DNA of 64,000 bases from Halichoerus grypus (Eukaryota > Chordata > Mammalia > Carnivora > Phocidae): assembly GCF_964656455.1 (NCBI RefSeq), contig NC_135726.1, forward strand, positions 25,493,168 to 25,557,167. The letters run 5' to 3'. Below, one piece after another: positions 1 through 11,529 of the stretch. Each line of letters opens with the position of its first letter. The first letter of the stretch is position 1. A program made the translations under genes and the position numbers. The notes beneath the pieces are model-generated. The model had not been told where the DNA came from, searched no databases, and was given only the letters and a program-made list of their open reading frames with translations.

Positions 1-1039
1 AGAGTCCAGGCCACTGACAGGAGGGAGATAGGCTGGGTGGGGGAGGGGCTGGCGGGAGGACTTTTGGCCTTACTGACTTTGACCCCTGTCTCAGGCATGA
101 GTGCTGCCATGCTCCCTTCACCGAGATGGGAATATACAAGTGGCTCTTGATGCCTCCCCTTTCTTCCCCATCCCATCAGCCCCACCCCCACCACCACCAC
201 CAACCTCCTGTCCCGCTGCCTCTGCCTTGGCTCCAGTCCTCCTCATGTCTTCCCCACACCGCACGGCTTCAGACCAGTCTCTGTGCTGTTGTCTCGCTGC
301 CCTCACATTCTGGGACGAGCTTCAAAGTCCTGAACAACCAGCCTCATCCCTTCAGAGGCATGTGTTGAGCAGGCCCTGGTTATAGAGCCAGGCACTGCTC
401 AGGGCCGGCGGGAAAATACTCAGCAACACAGCAGCTCCCCTCTCAGACTCCTGGGTACGACTGATGCCAAGCAAGTGGCCACACAAGTACACACTTGCAA
501 GTTGTGATATGTGCCAACAAGAGAATATATAGAATGTTCTCTTTGGGGGCCTGAAGCTTGTTGGGGAGTCAGGGAAGGCTTCCTGGAGGAAGCGGCATTT
601 GAGCTGGCCCCTGAATGATGAGTAGGAATAAACTAAGTGGGGAGAGGTGGGGGAACCTTTCCAGACCATGGGAACTGCATGGGGGAAAATTTCGTGTTTG
701 GTACTTGGCATTTGAAGAACTGAAAAGTGGCCACTGTCTGTGGGGTATCACCTGGGTGTGGGAGAGCAGCCAGGATGAGACTTGTCCGTAGGGTAAAGTC
801 TAACCAGCTCATCTTCCACCACACTCCCTTTCCCTCCTGGGAATGGGAGTGGGGACTCTCCAGGGAGAAAATACTTCTGAAGTGGCCTAGTATTTTTGAA
901 GGGCTGGAGGGTTGAGACAGCTTTGGGCCATGCTTCACACGGGACTATGGAGACCAGAGCTGGAGGTTTGCTTTCACTTCCTCTGGGTGAACAGAGGGAA
1001 GGGTTACACCTAAGCTAAAGGCAAACAGCCGTATTCGTC
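1..1039. other. Intergenic, no gene seen
   Basis: The stretch 555-620 (GAAGGCTTCCTGGAGGAAGCG) looks like an old interspersed repeat of unassigned family. The remainder is unique sequence with a C-rich patch (150-240). Confidence 0.5.
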
Positions 1040-1165
1040 CATTCATTCATTATACTCAAGACATTCCACGTCTTGTTCACCATACTTAAAAGCACTTGAT
1101 CATATATTCCCCGTTACACTGTAATCTCCATGGGAGCAAGGGCACATCCCCTGTTCAAAAAACAA
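1040..1165 (+). mobile_element. L2 3'-end-like fragment
   Basis: GTAATCTCCATGGGAGCAAGGGCAC resembles the L2 3' segment 'taagctccatgagggcaggga'. Confidence 0.4.
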
Positions 1166-1171
1166 AATTCA

Positions 1172-1335
1172 GGGGCACCTAGGTGGCTCAGTCGGTTAAA
1201 TGTCCAACTCGATTTTGGCTCAGGTCATGATCTCAGGGCTGTGAGATGGAGCCCCACATAGGGCTCTGCGCTCAGCATGGAGCCTGCTTAAGATTCTCTC
1301 TTCATCTGCCCCTCCTCTCTCTCTCAAAAAAAAAA
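1172..1335 (+). mobile_element. Full SINE, older variant
   Basis: Head AGGGGCACCTAGGTGGCTCAG, tail short A-run; AAATTCA/AAGTTCA at the two ends. Confidence 0.85.
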
Positions 1336-1903
1336 GTTCAACTGAGTAAAATTGAAGATCAAATAGGCTTTGTTAGGCAATTCATGAATCAGGCAGTATC
1401 CTATCTAGCAAGTACAGAGACGCTCCAAGGAGTTGTGCAAAATGGAAGGTGTTGAAGGGAAGGGGAGTGGGACAATGTGGTTATTAGCAAAAGAAAAGAA
1501 AGGATTGCTTCGGGCAAAGTCACCTCTTAAAGGGAGGGGCAGGGGATCTTAGGTGGATTACTTCATCTTCCTTTGGGGGATGGAGAGGGCCCAGGTGACA
1601 GATTGCCTCCTAGGTGCTGATGAGAAATTCCTGGCTCATCAGTTAAGACATTTCTGGGGGAGGCTGAAACTGCATTGAAGTTTCAGGTTGCTATCCCGGG
1701 GGCAAACAACTCTACCTTGGGCCTGTGGTTTTCTTTTTAACACTTCTGTCCATCTGGTATCTTGGCCCGGAGCCTGGCACATAGTAAGCATGGAGCCTGG
1801 CACGTAGTAAGCACAGGTCCTATAGTTGTGGAGCAAATGAATGAATAGCAACGACCATTTGTTAGCGTTCTGACCTCGTGCCAGCACTTCACCTGCATCA
1901 TCC

Positions 1904-2093
1904 TTTTTTTTTTTTTTTTTAAGATTGTGTTTATTTGAGAGAGAGAGTGACAGCACAAGTGGGGAGGGGAGGGAGAGGGAGAAGCAGGCTTCCCGCAGAG
2001 CGGGGAGCCCTACGCGGGGCTCGATCCCAGGACCCTCAGATCATGACCTGAGTGGAAGGCAGACGCTTAACTGACTGAGCCACCCAGGCAGCC
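1904..2093 (-). mobile_element. Full SINE, antisense
   Basis: TSD CTGCATCATCC at 1,893 and 2,094. It interrupts an older MIR/L2-like antisense stretch (1,740-2,235). Confidence 0.9.
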
Positions 2094-2385
2094 CTGCATC
2101 ATCCTCTTTTGATCCTTACAATAGCTCTGAAGAGAAGGCTAAGAGAGATTATCAGATAGTTTGCTCAGGGACACACAGGTAGTAAAATTGGAGTCAGACC
2201 ACACTCATCGTGCATGGATAAACAAGTGAGCAGAAGGCTGTCTCAGAGCCAGTCTTGTGCTTTCTGACCCCTGAAGGCAAGCTCAGGAACCTTCGATCAC
2301 TGTGCTGGCGCCAACACCAGATCTTGGAACCCTTGGATCGTCGTCCCAGCCAATCCATGTCAAGTGCTGGGATGCCTGCTGACTA

Positions 2386-2545
2386 GTAGCTCTGGGCAGA
2401 GTGCTTCACCCCTCCGGGCTTCTGTTTTCCCAGCTCTAAAATCAGAATGATAATCACTGACCTTATTTACCTCCCAGGGGAAAAGGGAGCCTATGTAAAG
2501 ACAGTGCATGAAAAATGACAGAGTGCTTTGTAGCCAGAAATCCAC
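2386..2545 (+). mobile_element. MIR fragment
   Basis: GGGCTTCTGTTTTCCCAGCT and AATGATAATCACTGACCTTA match the MIR 3' half. Confidence 0.55.
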
Positions 2546-2674
2546 GTTCACAGAATAAATAAGAGAACTCAGTGTCTCCTCAAGACGACAAACGGATTCC
2601 CCTACCGCTTCCTGGGAGTCAGGGTGCTCCTCAAGCTTTAAGGTACAGACAAAATTTTTATCTCCTTAGGATAC

Positions 2675-3025
2675 AAATTCTGATTCAGTAGGTCTGGGGT
2701 GGGGCCTGAAGTCTGTATTAAGGTTTTAGGTTTTTTTTTTTTTTAAGATTTATTTATTTATTTGAGGGGGGAGGGGCAGAAGGAAAAGGGGAGAGAGAAT
2801 TCCAAGCAGACTCCCCGCTGAGCACAGAGCCCTACGCGGGGCTCCAGTCTCAGGACCCAGAGATCATGACATAAGCCCATCATGACATGAGCCAATCATG
2901 ACATGAACCTCAACCACGAGTCGGACGCCTACCCCACTAAGCCACCCAGGCGCCCCGTGGGGTCTGTATTGTTAATACTCCCCCATGTTGCCCATGCTCT
3001 GGTCCTTGGACCACACTCAGTAGCA
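2675..3025 (+). mobile_element. MER5A-like fragment split by an antisense SINE
   Basis: CTGATTCAGTAGGTCTGGGG before the SINE and TCCTTGGACCACACTCAGTA after it are the middle and end of MER5A. The GTCTGTATT target is seen on both sides. Confidence 0.65.
2731..2956 (-). mobile_element. Full SINE, antisense, with small internal repeat
   Basis: Contains a short tandem CATGACATGAGCC/CATGACATAAGCC triplication (2,865-2,905). It sits in a MER5A-like element. Confidence 0.9.
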
Positions 3026-3099
3026 GGGGACTGGTGGACAGAGCAAGCCTTTGGTCTCGGAGTGGATTTTAGCAATGCTTCCTACGATGCAGAAACTCA

Positions 3100-3255
3100 G
3101 AGAATCAATTCATGTCTCTCAACCCCGCTTTTCTCACCTCTAAAGTGGGAGCGATGGTGCCCACCTTGTAGATGTCAATATTGTAAATCCAGGGACAAGT
3201 GGCGTAATAACATGCGTGAAGTGCCTGGAAGCTGGCAGGGATCATGTTGATCATG
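3100..3255 (+). mobile_element. MIR fragment
   Basis: GCTTTTCTCACCTCTAAAGTGG through CATGCGTGAAGTGCCTGG resembles the MIR 3' half. Confidence 0.55.
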
Positions 3256-3259
3256 TCCC

Positions 3260-4700
3260 TGCGCTGGAAGGAAGGAGAGAAACTGCAGTGTCTTCCTTTG
3301 GTCAATAGAGGTCATCTTCGTGTGTTTCTTCTTATGAAAGAGGAGACTCCTCTGAGGGCTCCTGGTGATTGGCGGTGGCCCAGTACTCCCAAGTGATGCC
3401 CCGATACTGGGGGCAGGACCACCTCCCTAGATTCTGCCCTCCAGTCTGGTGGGGGAATCAGCCAACCAAATAATCACAGAAATCAGTTTTGCTAGATGTA
3501 GATTAGATATTCCAAATCCAGATTTGGTAATAATTCATTGCTGTGATACAATGAAACAAATTTCAGTAGGCGTGGAAGAAGGCCAGAGACATTGTAGCCA
3601 GGAAGAAGGCGGACACACTGTCTGTGCAGGAACACTCTGTTTCCTAGGCACAAGATTCTTTTAGTCATTCCTCCATTAAAAATGAACTTCACGTGTTTCC
3701 AGTCCAGCCTGTAAGAAGTTTGGAAGTGGCTCATCCTAACAAATAAAAAAGCTGAACAAACTGCAGAGTCAACAACTCTTCTTAGATCGGTAAGATATCA
3801 GATTACAGGGCACACCCCTGCCCTCCCCCACCCCCCGCCCCCAAAACCGGAGAGAGTGGCAGGCAAGAGCAGGGCAGAAGCCCACAAGCAGAAAGCTCTG
3901 CAGGAACCCGTGTCAGGGCAGAGCCCCCAGAGCTCTAACTGATGAATTGCTGGAGGCTCAGCGTGCACAAATCTGAGAGAGAAAAACACAGGGGGGACCC
4001 AGTCACGGGAAGGGGGCCCACTTCGGTGCATTTTACCTCCTGGAACTCTATAGGTTCTCATAGTAAACGGCAGAGAAAAATCCCCTCGAGTTTCCAGGAG
4101 GGGAGAGGAGAAGACACCATTTTGGAAACGTGCCAGAGCATTGTGTTCTTTAACAAGACCTGCCCTCAAGGGAAACTTAAAATTTAACCAGAGCCTATCC
4201 TGCTGGGATTTTTATCAGAGCCGAACTGACCTGAGGGAAGGCACATACCCAACTCCAGCCCCCTCTAGCCTTCCATGTGGAGGAGAGGAAATAGAGAGGT
4301 CCAGCCCACTCTGCTGGCCCTGTGCCATCTAGAGAGGACAGGAGACAAGAATTAAATGATTTGAGAACAATCAACTGCATAAATATTAATATTTTAAGAA
4401 GAAAGTTAAGTTGTATTTTGGTAATTCACAAACTATCATGCAAATAAAAACTCGGCAAGTAGAGAGGACAGGAGAGAATGAGAAGCGTGTGCGGGGCACG
4501 CAGAAACACTGAAGACTGTGGTTGAGTCATAGGGCTACAGAATGCTTCCCTTCCTCCAGTACCTGGTCACTGTTTTATAAAAAGCCTATTTACAGCAGTT
4601 CCTTTTACCTCGTCCATTATGTGCAGTTATCAAGAAAAAATTATGAGACCTATTAAAGGCCAAAAATACGGTGAGATATGGCAAGGGTGATGGAATTAAC
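3260..4700. other. Intergenic, SINE-poor, no gene seen
   Basis: Unique-looking sequence without SINEs for 1.5 kb. Short open frames lack splice or homology support. Confidence 0.5.
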
Positions 4701-4738
4701 AGACAAGGAATTTATTTTTTTTTAGATTTTATTTATTT

Positions 4739-4935
4739 GGGGCACCTGAGTGGCTCAGTGGTTAAGCGTCTGCCTTCGGCTCAGTCATGGTCCCAGGGTC
4801 CTGGGATCGAGCCCCGCATCGGGCTCCCTGCTCAGCGGGAAGCCTGCTTCTCCCTCTCCCACTCTCCCTGCTTGTGTTCCCTCTCTCGCTGTGTCTCTCT
4901 CTGTCAAATAAATAAAATCTTAAAAAAAAAAAAAA
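4739..4935 (+). mobile_element. Full SINE preceded by an inverted copy of its tail
   Basis: Directly upstream, TTTTTTTTTTAGATTTTATTTATTT (4,713-4,738, stated in parts) is the reverse complement of the element's own tail, with no antisense body. AAGGAAT/AAAGAAT flank the whole unit. Confidence 0.88.
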
Positions 4936-5357
4936 GAATACATGGACAATGTACGCAGAAAGATGGAAATTCTAAGAACCAATTATAAATGCAAGAGATC
5001 AAAAACACTCAAAGAGAGATGAAGAATGCCTTTGATGGGCGTATGAATAGATTTGATACAGCTGAGGAAAGACTCTGAGCTTCAGGATTTCTCAATGGAA
5101 ACCTCCAAAACTGAAGAGTAAATAGAAAAAAAGATTAACAACAAAACAAAAACAGAAAAGAAAATCTAAGAACTGTAAGGGAGTACCATATACATCATGG
5201 GAGTACCAGAAGAAGAGAGAAAGGAACAGAAAAAATATATATATTTGAAAAAATAATGACTGAGAATTCCCCCTAAATTAATGACACACACCAAACCACA
5301 GATCCAGGAAGGTCAGAGAACACCAAGCAGCATAAATGCCAAAAAATATGACACCTA

Positions 5358-5661
5358 GGGGCACCTGGCTGGCTCAGTTAGTAGAATATAGGATTTTTTT
5401 TTTTTTTAAGATTTTATTTATTTATTTGTTTGTCAGAGGGAGAGAGCACAAGCAGGGAAGCGGCAGGCAGAGGGAGAAGCAAGCTCCCTGCTGAGCAAGG
5501 AGCCCAATGCGGGACTCATCCCAGGATCCTGGGATCATGACGTGAGCTGAAGGCAGACACTTAACCAACTGAGCCACCCGGGTGTCCCGAACATAGGGTT
5601 CTTGATGTCAGGGTTGTGAGTGTGAGCCCCACATTGAGTGTGAATATTAGTTTAAGAAAAA
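5358..5661 (+). mobile_element. Short SINE, split by a full antisense SINE
   Basis: Left part ends 5,393, right part begins 5,589. Outer TSD ATGACACCTA on both sides (5,348 and 5,662). Confidence 0.85.
5394..5588 (-). mobile_element. Full SINE, antisense, inside the short SINE at 5,358
   Basis: Inner target GAATATAGGATT / GAACATAGGGTT. Confidence 0.9.
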
Positions 5662-5796
5662 ATGACACCTAGTCATATCACTTTCAAAATACAAAAAGTC
5701 AAAGATAAATTTAAAAATCCTTAAGGAGCTAGGGCCAGGTGAGGGGGGAGGTAGGGAGAACACCTACAGAGAAGCAAAGGTAAGAACCACATCTGA

Positions 5797-6017
5797 GGGG
5801 CACCTGGGTGACTCAGTTGGTTAGGCGTCTGCCTTCAGCTCAGGTCATGATCCCAGGATCCTAAGGTAGAGCCCTGCACTGGGCTCCCTGCTCAGCGAGG
5901 AGTCTGCTTCTGCCTCTCCCCCTGGCTCATGCTCTCCCCTCTCCCTCTCTCTCTCTCTCATTCTGTGTCAAATAAATAAATAAAATATTTTTTTAAAAAG
6001 AGTATTAAAAAAAAAAG
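5797..6017 (+). mobile_element. Full SINE
   Basis: Head GGGGCACCTGGGTGACTCAG; long, impure A/T tail. Confidence 0.88.
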
Positions 6018-6036
6018 AACAAGAAGAAGTTCTTTA

Positions 6037-6249
6037 GAGGTGCCTGAGTGGCCCAGTCAGTTGAGTGTCCACCTCTTGGTTTTGGCTGGGCCCTGGTCTC
6101 ACAGTTGTGAGAACAAGCCCCACGTTAGGCTCTGTGCTCAGCAAGGAGTCTGCTTGGGATTCTCTCTCTCCCTCGTCTTCTGTCCCTCCCCCTACCCACA
6201 CACACACTTGCTCTCTAAATAAATAAATAAATAAATTGTTAAAAAAAAA
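6037..6249 (+). mobile_element. Full SINE, older variant
   Basis: Contains a (CA)n patch at 6,197-6,208 and an (AAAT)n tail. Confidence 0.85.
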
Positions 6250-6316
6250 GAATAAGCAAAATGAAAGCACCTAAAAATTAAAAATATGATAGCTGAATTA
6301 AAAAATCAAAAGAAGA

Positions 6317-6440
6317 GAGGCGCTTGACTGGCTCAGTTGGTAAAGCATGCTACTCTTGATCTCAAGGTCATAAGTTCTTGATGGTCAAGCCCAACATTGG
6401 GTGTAGAGATTATTTAAAATAAATAAATAAAATGTAAAAA
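6317..6440 (+). mobile_element. Short SINE
   Basis: CTTGACTGGCTCAGTTGGTAAAG to GGGTGTAGAGATTATTTAAAATAAAT. Confidence 0.8.
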
Positions 6441-6452
6441 GAAAATTAAATT

Positions 6453-6658
6453 GGGGAACCTGGGTGGCTCATTTGGTTGAGCAGCTGCCTCTTGGTTTTG
6501 GCTCAGATCATGATCTCAGGGTCGTGGGCTTGGGTCCTGCATCGGGCTCCGCACTGAGCTTGGAGTCTGCTTGGGATTCTCTCCCTCTCCCTCCGCCCCT
6601 CTCCCCACTCCCACTCTCTCTCAAATAAATAAATCACTTTTTAAAAATTAAATAAAAA
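6453..6658 (+). mobile_element. Full SINE, older variant
   Basis: GGGGAACCTGGGTGGCTCAT head, CTCTCTCAAATAAATAAATC tail. Confidence 0.85.
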
Positions 6659-6780
6659 GGGAGGAAGGGACTTCAAGGTGCAGGTGTAAGAAAGCGAAAT
6701 CATCAGTCAATAGTTACTGCTTTTAATTTTTAAATCAAGAAATAGCAGTATAAATACACTGTTTTAAAATACTGAAATAA

Positions 6781-6901
6781 GGGGGCATCTGGTTGGCTCA
6801 GTTGGTGGAGCATTGAACTCTTGATCTCGGAGCTGTAAGTTCAAGCCCCACATTGGGTGTAGAAATTACTTAAAAATAAAATCTTTAAAAAAATAATAAA
6901 A
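6781..6901 (+). mobile_element. Short SINE
   Basis: Abuts the next SINE head to tail. Confidence 0.82.
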
Positions 6902-7113
6902 GGGGCGCCTGGGTGGCTCAGTTGTTAAGTGTCTGCCTTCAGCTCGGGTCATGATCCCAGGGTCCTGGGATTGAGCCCCGCATCGGGCTCCCTGCTCCGC
7001 GGGAAGCCTGCTTCTCCCTCTCCCACTCCCCCTGCTTGTGTTCCCTCTCTCGCTGTGTCTCTCTCTGTCAAATAAATAAATAAAATCTTTAAATAAATAA
7101 ATAAATAAATAAA
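6902..7113 (+). mobile_element. Full SINE, young
   Basis: Close to the young consensus; long AAAT-rich tail. Sixth same-strand SINE in a row since 5.8 kb. Confidence 0.92.
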
Positions 7114-7325
7114 AATAATAAAAATTTTTTAAAATAAAATACTGAGATACCTGTCATAAGAAACAGCTTAAAAGACATGAATGTGAGGGAACAGGACTTG
7201 ATAGAGGTTGGCAGAATTGGGACAAAGGACTACTGGCATTTGATATAAGCTTTTTAGTTCCACTGGATTTTAAAAACTAGATCCATGATTAGTTTGATTT
7301 TTTTTTTAACTTAAAATTATTTTTA

Positions 7326-7483
7326 GGGGGGTGGGAGGATGGGTTAGCCTGGTGATGGGTATTGAGGAGGGCACGTTCTGCATGGAGCACTGGGTGTTAT
7401 GCACAAACAATGAATCATGGAACACTATATCTAAAACTAATGATGTAATGTATGGGGATTAACATAACAATAAAAAATTAAAA
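7326..7483 (+). mobile_element. Young carnivore L1 3' end, 5'-truncated
   Basis: GGGTTAGCCTGGTGATGGGT to AACATAACAATAAAAAATTAAA. A perfect 13-base TSD, AAAATTATTTTTA, sits at 7,313-7,325 and 7,484-7,496. Confidence 0.85.
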
Positions 7484-7534
7484 AAAATTATTTTTAAGCA
7501 AGGGAGGCAAAAATGGAATGCCTACTATAAGCCA

Positions 7535-7640
7535 TGTTTGAATTCTAGCTCTGCTGCTTATTATGAGGCCTTAGGCAGTTACTGAGCCTTGTTTGATTTG
7601 AGCCTTGATTTCCTTATCCATATAATACAATATTTGTTGT
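7535..7640 (+). mobile_element. MIR fragment
   Basis: GAATTCTAGCTCTGCTGCTT and CCTTGATTTCCTTATCCATA match MIR. Confidence 0.6.
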
Positions 7641-7829
7641 AACAGAGACTGCCTGCCCCCTTCTCCATTCTTTGATAATGGTACGACTTGTTAAATAATA
7701 GAAAATATGTATATTGGTCCCTGCCCCCAATTCCTGGTACAGAGCTCCTAAAATCTTTGTAATTACCTAAGTCATAAGGGCACTAGGAACATCTTTTGTT
7801 CTAATATTTGTTCCTTAACCCTGGTTCTT

Positions 7830-8028
7830 TTTTTTTTTTTTTTAAAGATTTTATTTATTTATTTGATAGAGACACAGCAAGAGAGGGAACACAATCAGGG
7901 GGAGTGGGAGAGAGAGAAGCAGGCTTCCCACTGAGCGGGGAGCCCGATGTGGGGCTCGATCCCAGGACCCTGGGACCATGACCCGAGCCGAAGGCAGACG
8001 CTTAACGACTAAGCCACCCAGGCGCCCC
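7830..8028 (-). mobile_element. Full SINE, antisense, young
   Basis: TSD TTAACCCTGGTTCTT at 7,815 and 8,029. Confidence 0.93.
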
Positions 8029-8100
8029 TTAACCCTGGTTCTTGACACAGAGCTCCTAAATCCCTTGGAGTTTCCTGGGTGATAGGAATGTCTTTTGTTC

Positions 8101-8282
8101 CTTTTTTTTTTTTTTTTTTTTCAGAGAGAGAGAAAGCACAAGCAAGGGGAGCAGGAGAGGGAGAGGGAGAAACAGGCTCCCTGTTGAGCAGAGAGCCCAA
8201 CGGGGGGCTTGATCCCAGGACTCTGAGATCATGACCTGAGCCAAAGCCAGACACTTAACCTACTGAGCCACCCAGGTGCCCC
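8101..8282 (-). mobile_element. Full SINE, antisense, tail part shortened
   Basis: 17-base TSD AGGAATGTCTTTTGTTC at 8,084 and 8,283. The AAGATTTTATTTATTT segment is missing after the T run. Confidence 0.92.
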
Positions 8283-8566
8283 AGGAATGTCTTTTGTTCT
8301 AATGAAGTGAGTCTTGGCAGGCTCCTCAGTAGCTGACCAAGCATGGCACTTTCAGTCCCACCCCCGCATCTTCCAAGGTGGGGAGAGGGGTTGGAGAATG
8401 AGTTAATGATCAATCCTGCCTGTGTGATGAAGCCTCCATAAAAATCCCCAAAGTACATGGTTCAGAGAGGTTCTGGGTTGTGCCAGGAGGGTGGCATACC
8501 CCAACCCCACAGAACAGAAGCTCCTGCACTCAGGACCCTTCTGGACCTCACCCTATGTACATCTTT

Positions 8567-8862
8567 TTTTTTTTTTTTTTTTTTATTGTTATGTTAATCC
8601 CCATACATTACATCATTAGTTTTAGATGTTCCATGATTCATTGTTTGTGCATAACACCCAGTGCTCCATGCAGAACGTGCCCTCCTCAATACCCATCACC
8701 AGGCTAACCCATCCTCCCAACCCCCTCCCCTCTAGAACCCTCAGTTTGTTTTTCAGAGTCCATCGTCTCTCATGGTTCTTCTCCCCCTCCGATTCCCCCC
8801 CCTTCATTCTTCCCCTCCTGCTACATTCTTCTTCTTCTTTTTTTCTTTCTTAACATCTATTG
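8567..8862 (-). mobile_element. Young carnivore L1 3' end, antisense, 5'-truncated
   Basis: Reverse complement of the same L1 end (TTATTGTTATGTTAATCCCC onward), extending further into the 3' UTR. A 17-base TSD, ACCCTATGTACATCTTT, sits at 8,550-8,566 and 8,863-8,879. Confidence 0.88.
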
Positions 8863-8917
8863 ACCCTATGTACATCTTTATCAGCTGTCCACCTGTACCC
8901 TTTATTATATTCTTTCT

Positions 8918-9114
8918 TTTTTTTTTTTTAAAGATTTTATTTATTTGACAGAGAGAGACACAGTGAGAGAGGGAACACAAGCAGGGGGAGTGTGAAAGGG
9001 AGAAGCAGGCTTCCCGCCGAGCAGGGAGCCCGATGCGGGGCTCGATCCCAGGACCCTGGGATCATGACCTGAGCCGAAGGCACATGCTTAACGACTGAGC
9101 CACTCAGGCACCCC
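8918..9114 (-). mobile_element. Full SINE, antisense, young
   Basis: 17-base TSD TTTATTATATTCTTTCT at 8,901 and 9,115. Confidence 0.93.
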
Positions 9115-9445
9115 TTTATTATATTCTTTCTAATAAACCGGTAAGCATAAACAAGTGTTTCCCTCAGTTCTGTGAGGCATTCTAGCAAATTATCAACCCC
9201 TAAGGAGGGAGAGGTGGGAACCCTGATATATAGCTGGTCATCACATTCAAGTAGAGGGGATCTAGGCCCTATTCCTCCAAGAGAGTAGTGACAAAGAATT
9301 TGTGGCCATGTTTATCTATCACATAATCTAGAAAATATACATAAATATTTAGCTCAAAGTGTTGCAAGAATTATGTCAGATTTGTTAAAAATGCCTTGCC
9401 TATATTAAGAGATAAATACGTGTTTGATTGTTGTTATTCTTTCAG

Positions 9446-9558
9446 ATTTTTTTTTTCATTTTTTAAGTAAGCTCGAGGCCCAACATGGTGCTTGAACTCA
9501 CAATGACCCCAAGATCAAGAGTCGCATGCTCTAACAACTGAGCCAGCTAGGTGCACCA
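9446..9558 (-). mobile_element. Short SINE, antisense
   Basis: TTGTTATTCTTT/TTGTCATTCTTT flank it. Confidence 0.82.
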
Positions 9559-9639
9559 CTTGTCATTCTTTGAAAAAGTCACATTTGGCATCAGAGAGTA
9601 CTTTAAATTAGAATTTTTCACTTAAAAGGGTTTGCTTCA

Positions 9640-9837
9640 GGATGCTTGGGTCGTGAAATTGGTTAAGCATCAGATTCTTGGTTTCAGCTCAGGTCATGAT
9701 TTCAGGGTGGTGAGATCGAACTCTGCATCAGGCTCTGGCTCAGCGCGGAGTCAGTTTGAGATTCTCTCTCCCTCTCCCTGCCCCTGCTGCTCGTGCTCTC
9801 TCTCTCTCAAATAAATAAATAAAATCTTAAAAAAAAA
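9640..9837 (+). mobile_element. Full SINE, first of a five-SINE cluster
   Basis: Follows AAAAGGGTTTGCTTCA (9,624-9,639), a target seen again at 10,429 and 10,545. Its tail runs straight into an antisense SINE. Confidence 0.85.
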
Positions 9838-9990
9838 TTATTTGAGAGAGAGAGAGAGCACGAGCAGGAGGGAGAGGGAGAAGCAGGCTCCCTGCTGAGC
9901 TGGGAGCAAGAGGTGGGGCTTGGATCCCAGGAACCTGAGACCATAACCTGAGCCGTAGGAAGATGCTTACCTGAGCCACCCAGGCACCCC
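9838..9990 (-). mobile_element. SINE, antisense, tail-truncated, inverted to the previous one
   Basis: Starts at ATTATTTGAGAGAGAG; lacks the usual T run because it abuts the sense SINE's A run. Confidence 0.82.
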
Positions 9991-10024
9991 TAAAAAAAAT
10001 TTATTTATTTCTTTATTTATTCTT

Positions 10025-10222
10025 TTTTTTTTTAAGATTTTATTTATTTATTTGACAGAGAGAGACACAGCGCGAGAGGGAACACAAGCAGGGGGAGTGG
10101 GAGAGGGAGAAGCAGGCTTCCCACTGAGCAGGGAGCCCGATGTGGGGCTCGATCCCAGGACCCTGGGACCATGACCTGAGCTGAAGGCAGACGCTTAACA
10201 ACCGAGCCACCCAGGCGTCCCT
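10025..10222 (-). mobile_element. Full SINE, antisense, young
   Basis: TSD CTTTATTTATTCTT at 10,011 and 10,223; it landed in the T-rich start of another antisense SINE. Confidence 0.9.
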
Positions 10223-10236
10223 CTTTATTTATTCTT

Positions 10237-10406
10237 AAAGATTATTTAATTTGTCAGAGAGAGAGAGAGCACAAGCAGTGGGAGCAGCAGGCAGAGAAAG
10301 GAGCAGGCTCCCTGCTGAGCAAAGAGGGACTCAATCCCAGGACCCTGGGATCATGACCTGGGCTGAAGGCAGATGCTTAAGGGACTGAGCCACCCAGGCG
10401 TGCCCC
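10237..10406 (-). mobile_element. Full SINE, antisense, host of the previous insertion
   Basis: Body GATTATTTAATTTGTCAGAG to CACCCAGGCGTGCCCC. Confidence 0.85.
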
Positions 10407-10444
10407 GCCCCCCAATTTTTTTTCAAATAAAAGGGTTTGCTTCA

Positions 10445-10544
10445 AGGGGCACTTGGCTGGCTCAGTCAATAGAGCATGTGGTGCTTGATCTCAGGGTCAT
10501 GAGTTCAAGCCCCACATTGGGCATAAAACTTACTTTAAACAAAA
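10445..10544 (+). mobile_element. Short SINE sharing its target with the cluster upstream
   Basis: Flanked by AAAAGGGTTTGCTTCA (10,429) and AAAAGTGTTTGCCTCA (10,545). Confidence 0.88.
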
Positions 10545-11146
10545 AAAAGTGTTTGCCTCAAGGGTTGGCCTGTTGCAGTGGTCCAGGCAGAGGTGACAGT
10601 GACATATGGACTAGAGCCAGAGCATTGAGATGGAGATCAATGGAAAGATGGAAAGACTGGGATATATACGGAGGATAAAGATTAATCTCTGACCTTGACC
10701 CTTATCCCCCCCTACCCTGTGTTAACCTTAATGATAAAATTGTCAGTTATTTTGCCAGCAAGATGGGTTCATTCAGGACTAGCAGAGAATTGCAATTCAG
10801 AACGAGCAAGCTAATGCAAAACCAAAGGCAAGTGGGGAGAACAAGGCAGAGGAACAGCCTTTTCCAGAGAAAAGGAGAGCTGGGAGGGGCTGTTGTAAAC
10901 TGAAGGTCCATTGGAGTAAACTGGGAGTTATGAAGTGTTGTGGCTTCTCATTGGCTGCGTTGTGACAGTCTCTCATTGGCTGGGCTGTTGCTGGAGGAGG
11001 AAGCAATCTTTCTTCTTCCTGCTGGGGTTGTCCGGTGTAGACGTCCTCCTATTGAGAATGCCAGGTACTCGTGTTCCTGCGGGGGGGGGTCTACAGTTGA
11101 GGAGGGTATGAGAGCTCCCCTTTCCGGCCTCCTGACTGCATTTTAT

Positions 11147-11323
11147 TTAATTTTTTTTAGGTTTTTGTTTTCTTTTTAGAGAGAGAAGTGGGGGAAGGGG
11201 CAGAGGGAGAGAGAGAGAGAATCTTCAGCAGGCTCCCCGCCCAGCATGACCCTGAGATCATAACCTGAGCTGAGATCAAGAGCCAGATGCTTAACCAACT
11301 GAGCCACTCAGGTGCCCCCCCCC
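11147..11323 (-). mobile_element. Full SINE, antisense, older
   Basis: Shares target CTGACTGCATTTTA/TTGACTCCATTTTA (11,133; 11,324) with the next SINE. Confidence 0.85.
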
Positions 11324-11337
11324 TTGACTCCATTTTA

Positions 11338-11529
11338 TTTATTTATTTATTTTTTATTTTTATTTTTTTTAAAGATTTTATTTATTTATTAGAGAGAGAG
11401 AGAATGAGAGAGAGAGCACATGAGAGGGGGGAGGGTCAGAGGGAGAAGCAGACTCCCCGCTGAGCAGGGAGCCTGATGCGGGACTCGATCCCAGGACTCC
11501 AGGATCATGACCTGAGCCAAAGGCAGCCC
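11338..11529 (-). mobile_element. Full SINE, antisense
   Basis: Target TTGACTCCATTTTA at 11,324 and 11,530. Head end stops at AGGCAGCCC, so about 35 bases of the head are missing. Confidence 0.85.

Noticed and set aside
7851..8048. Recurring 60-90 codon frames with peptides like VVKRLPSAQVMIPGSWDRAP across the window
   Set aside because: Each lies within a SINE; the same translation recurs in dozens of copies because the SINE consensus is open in two frames.
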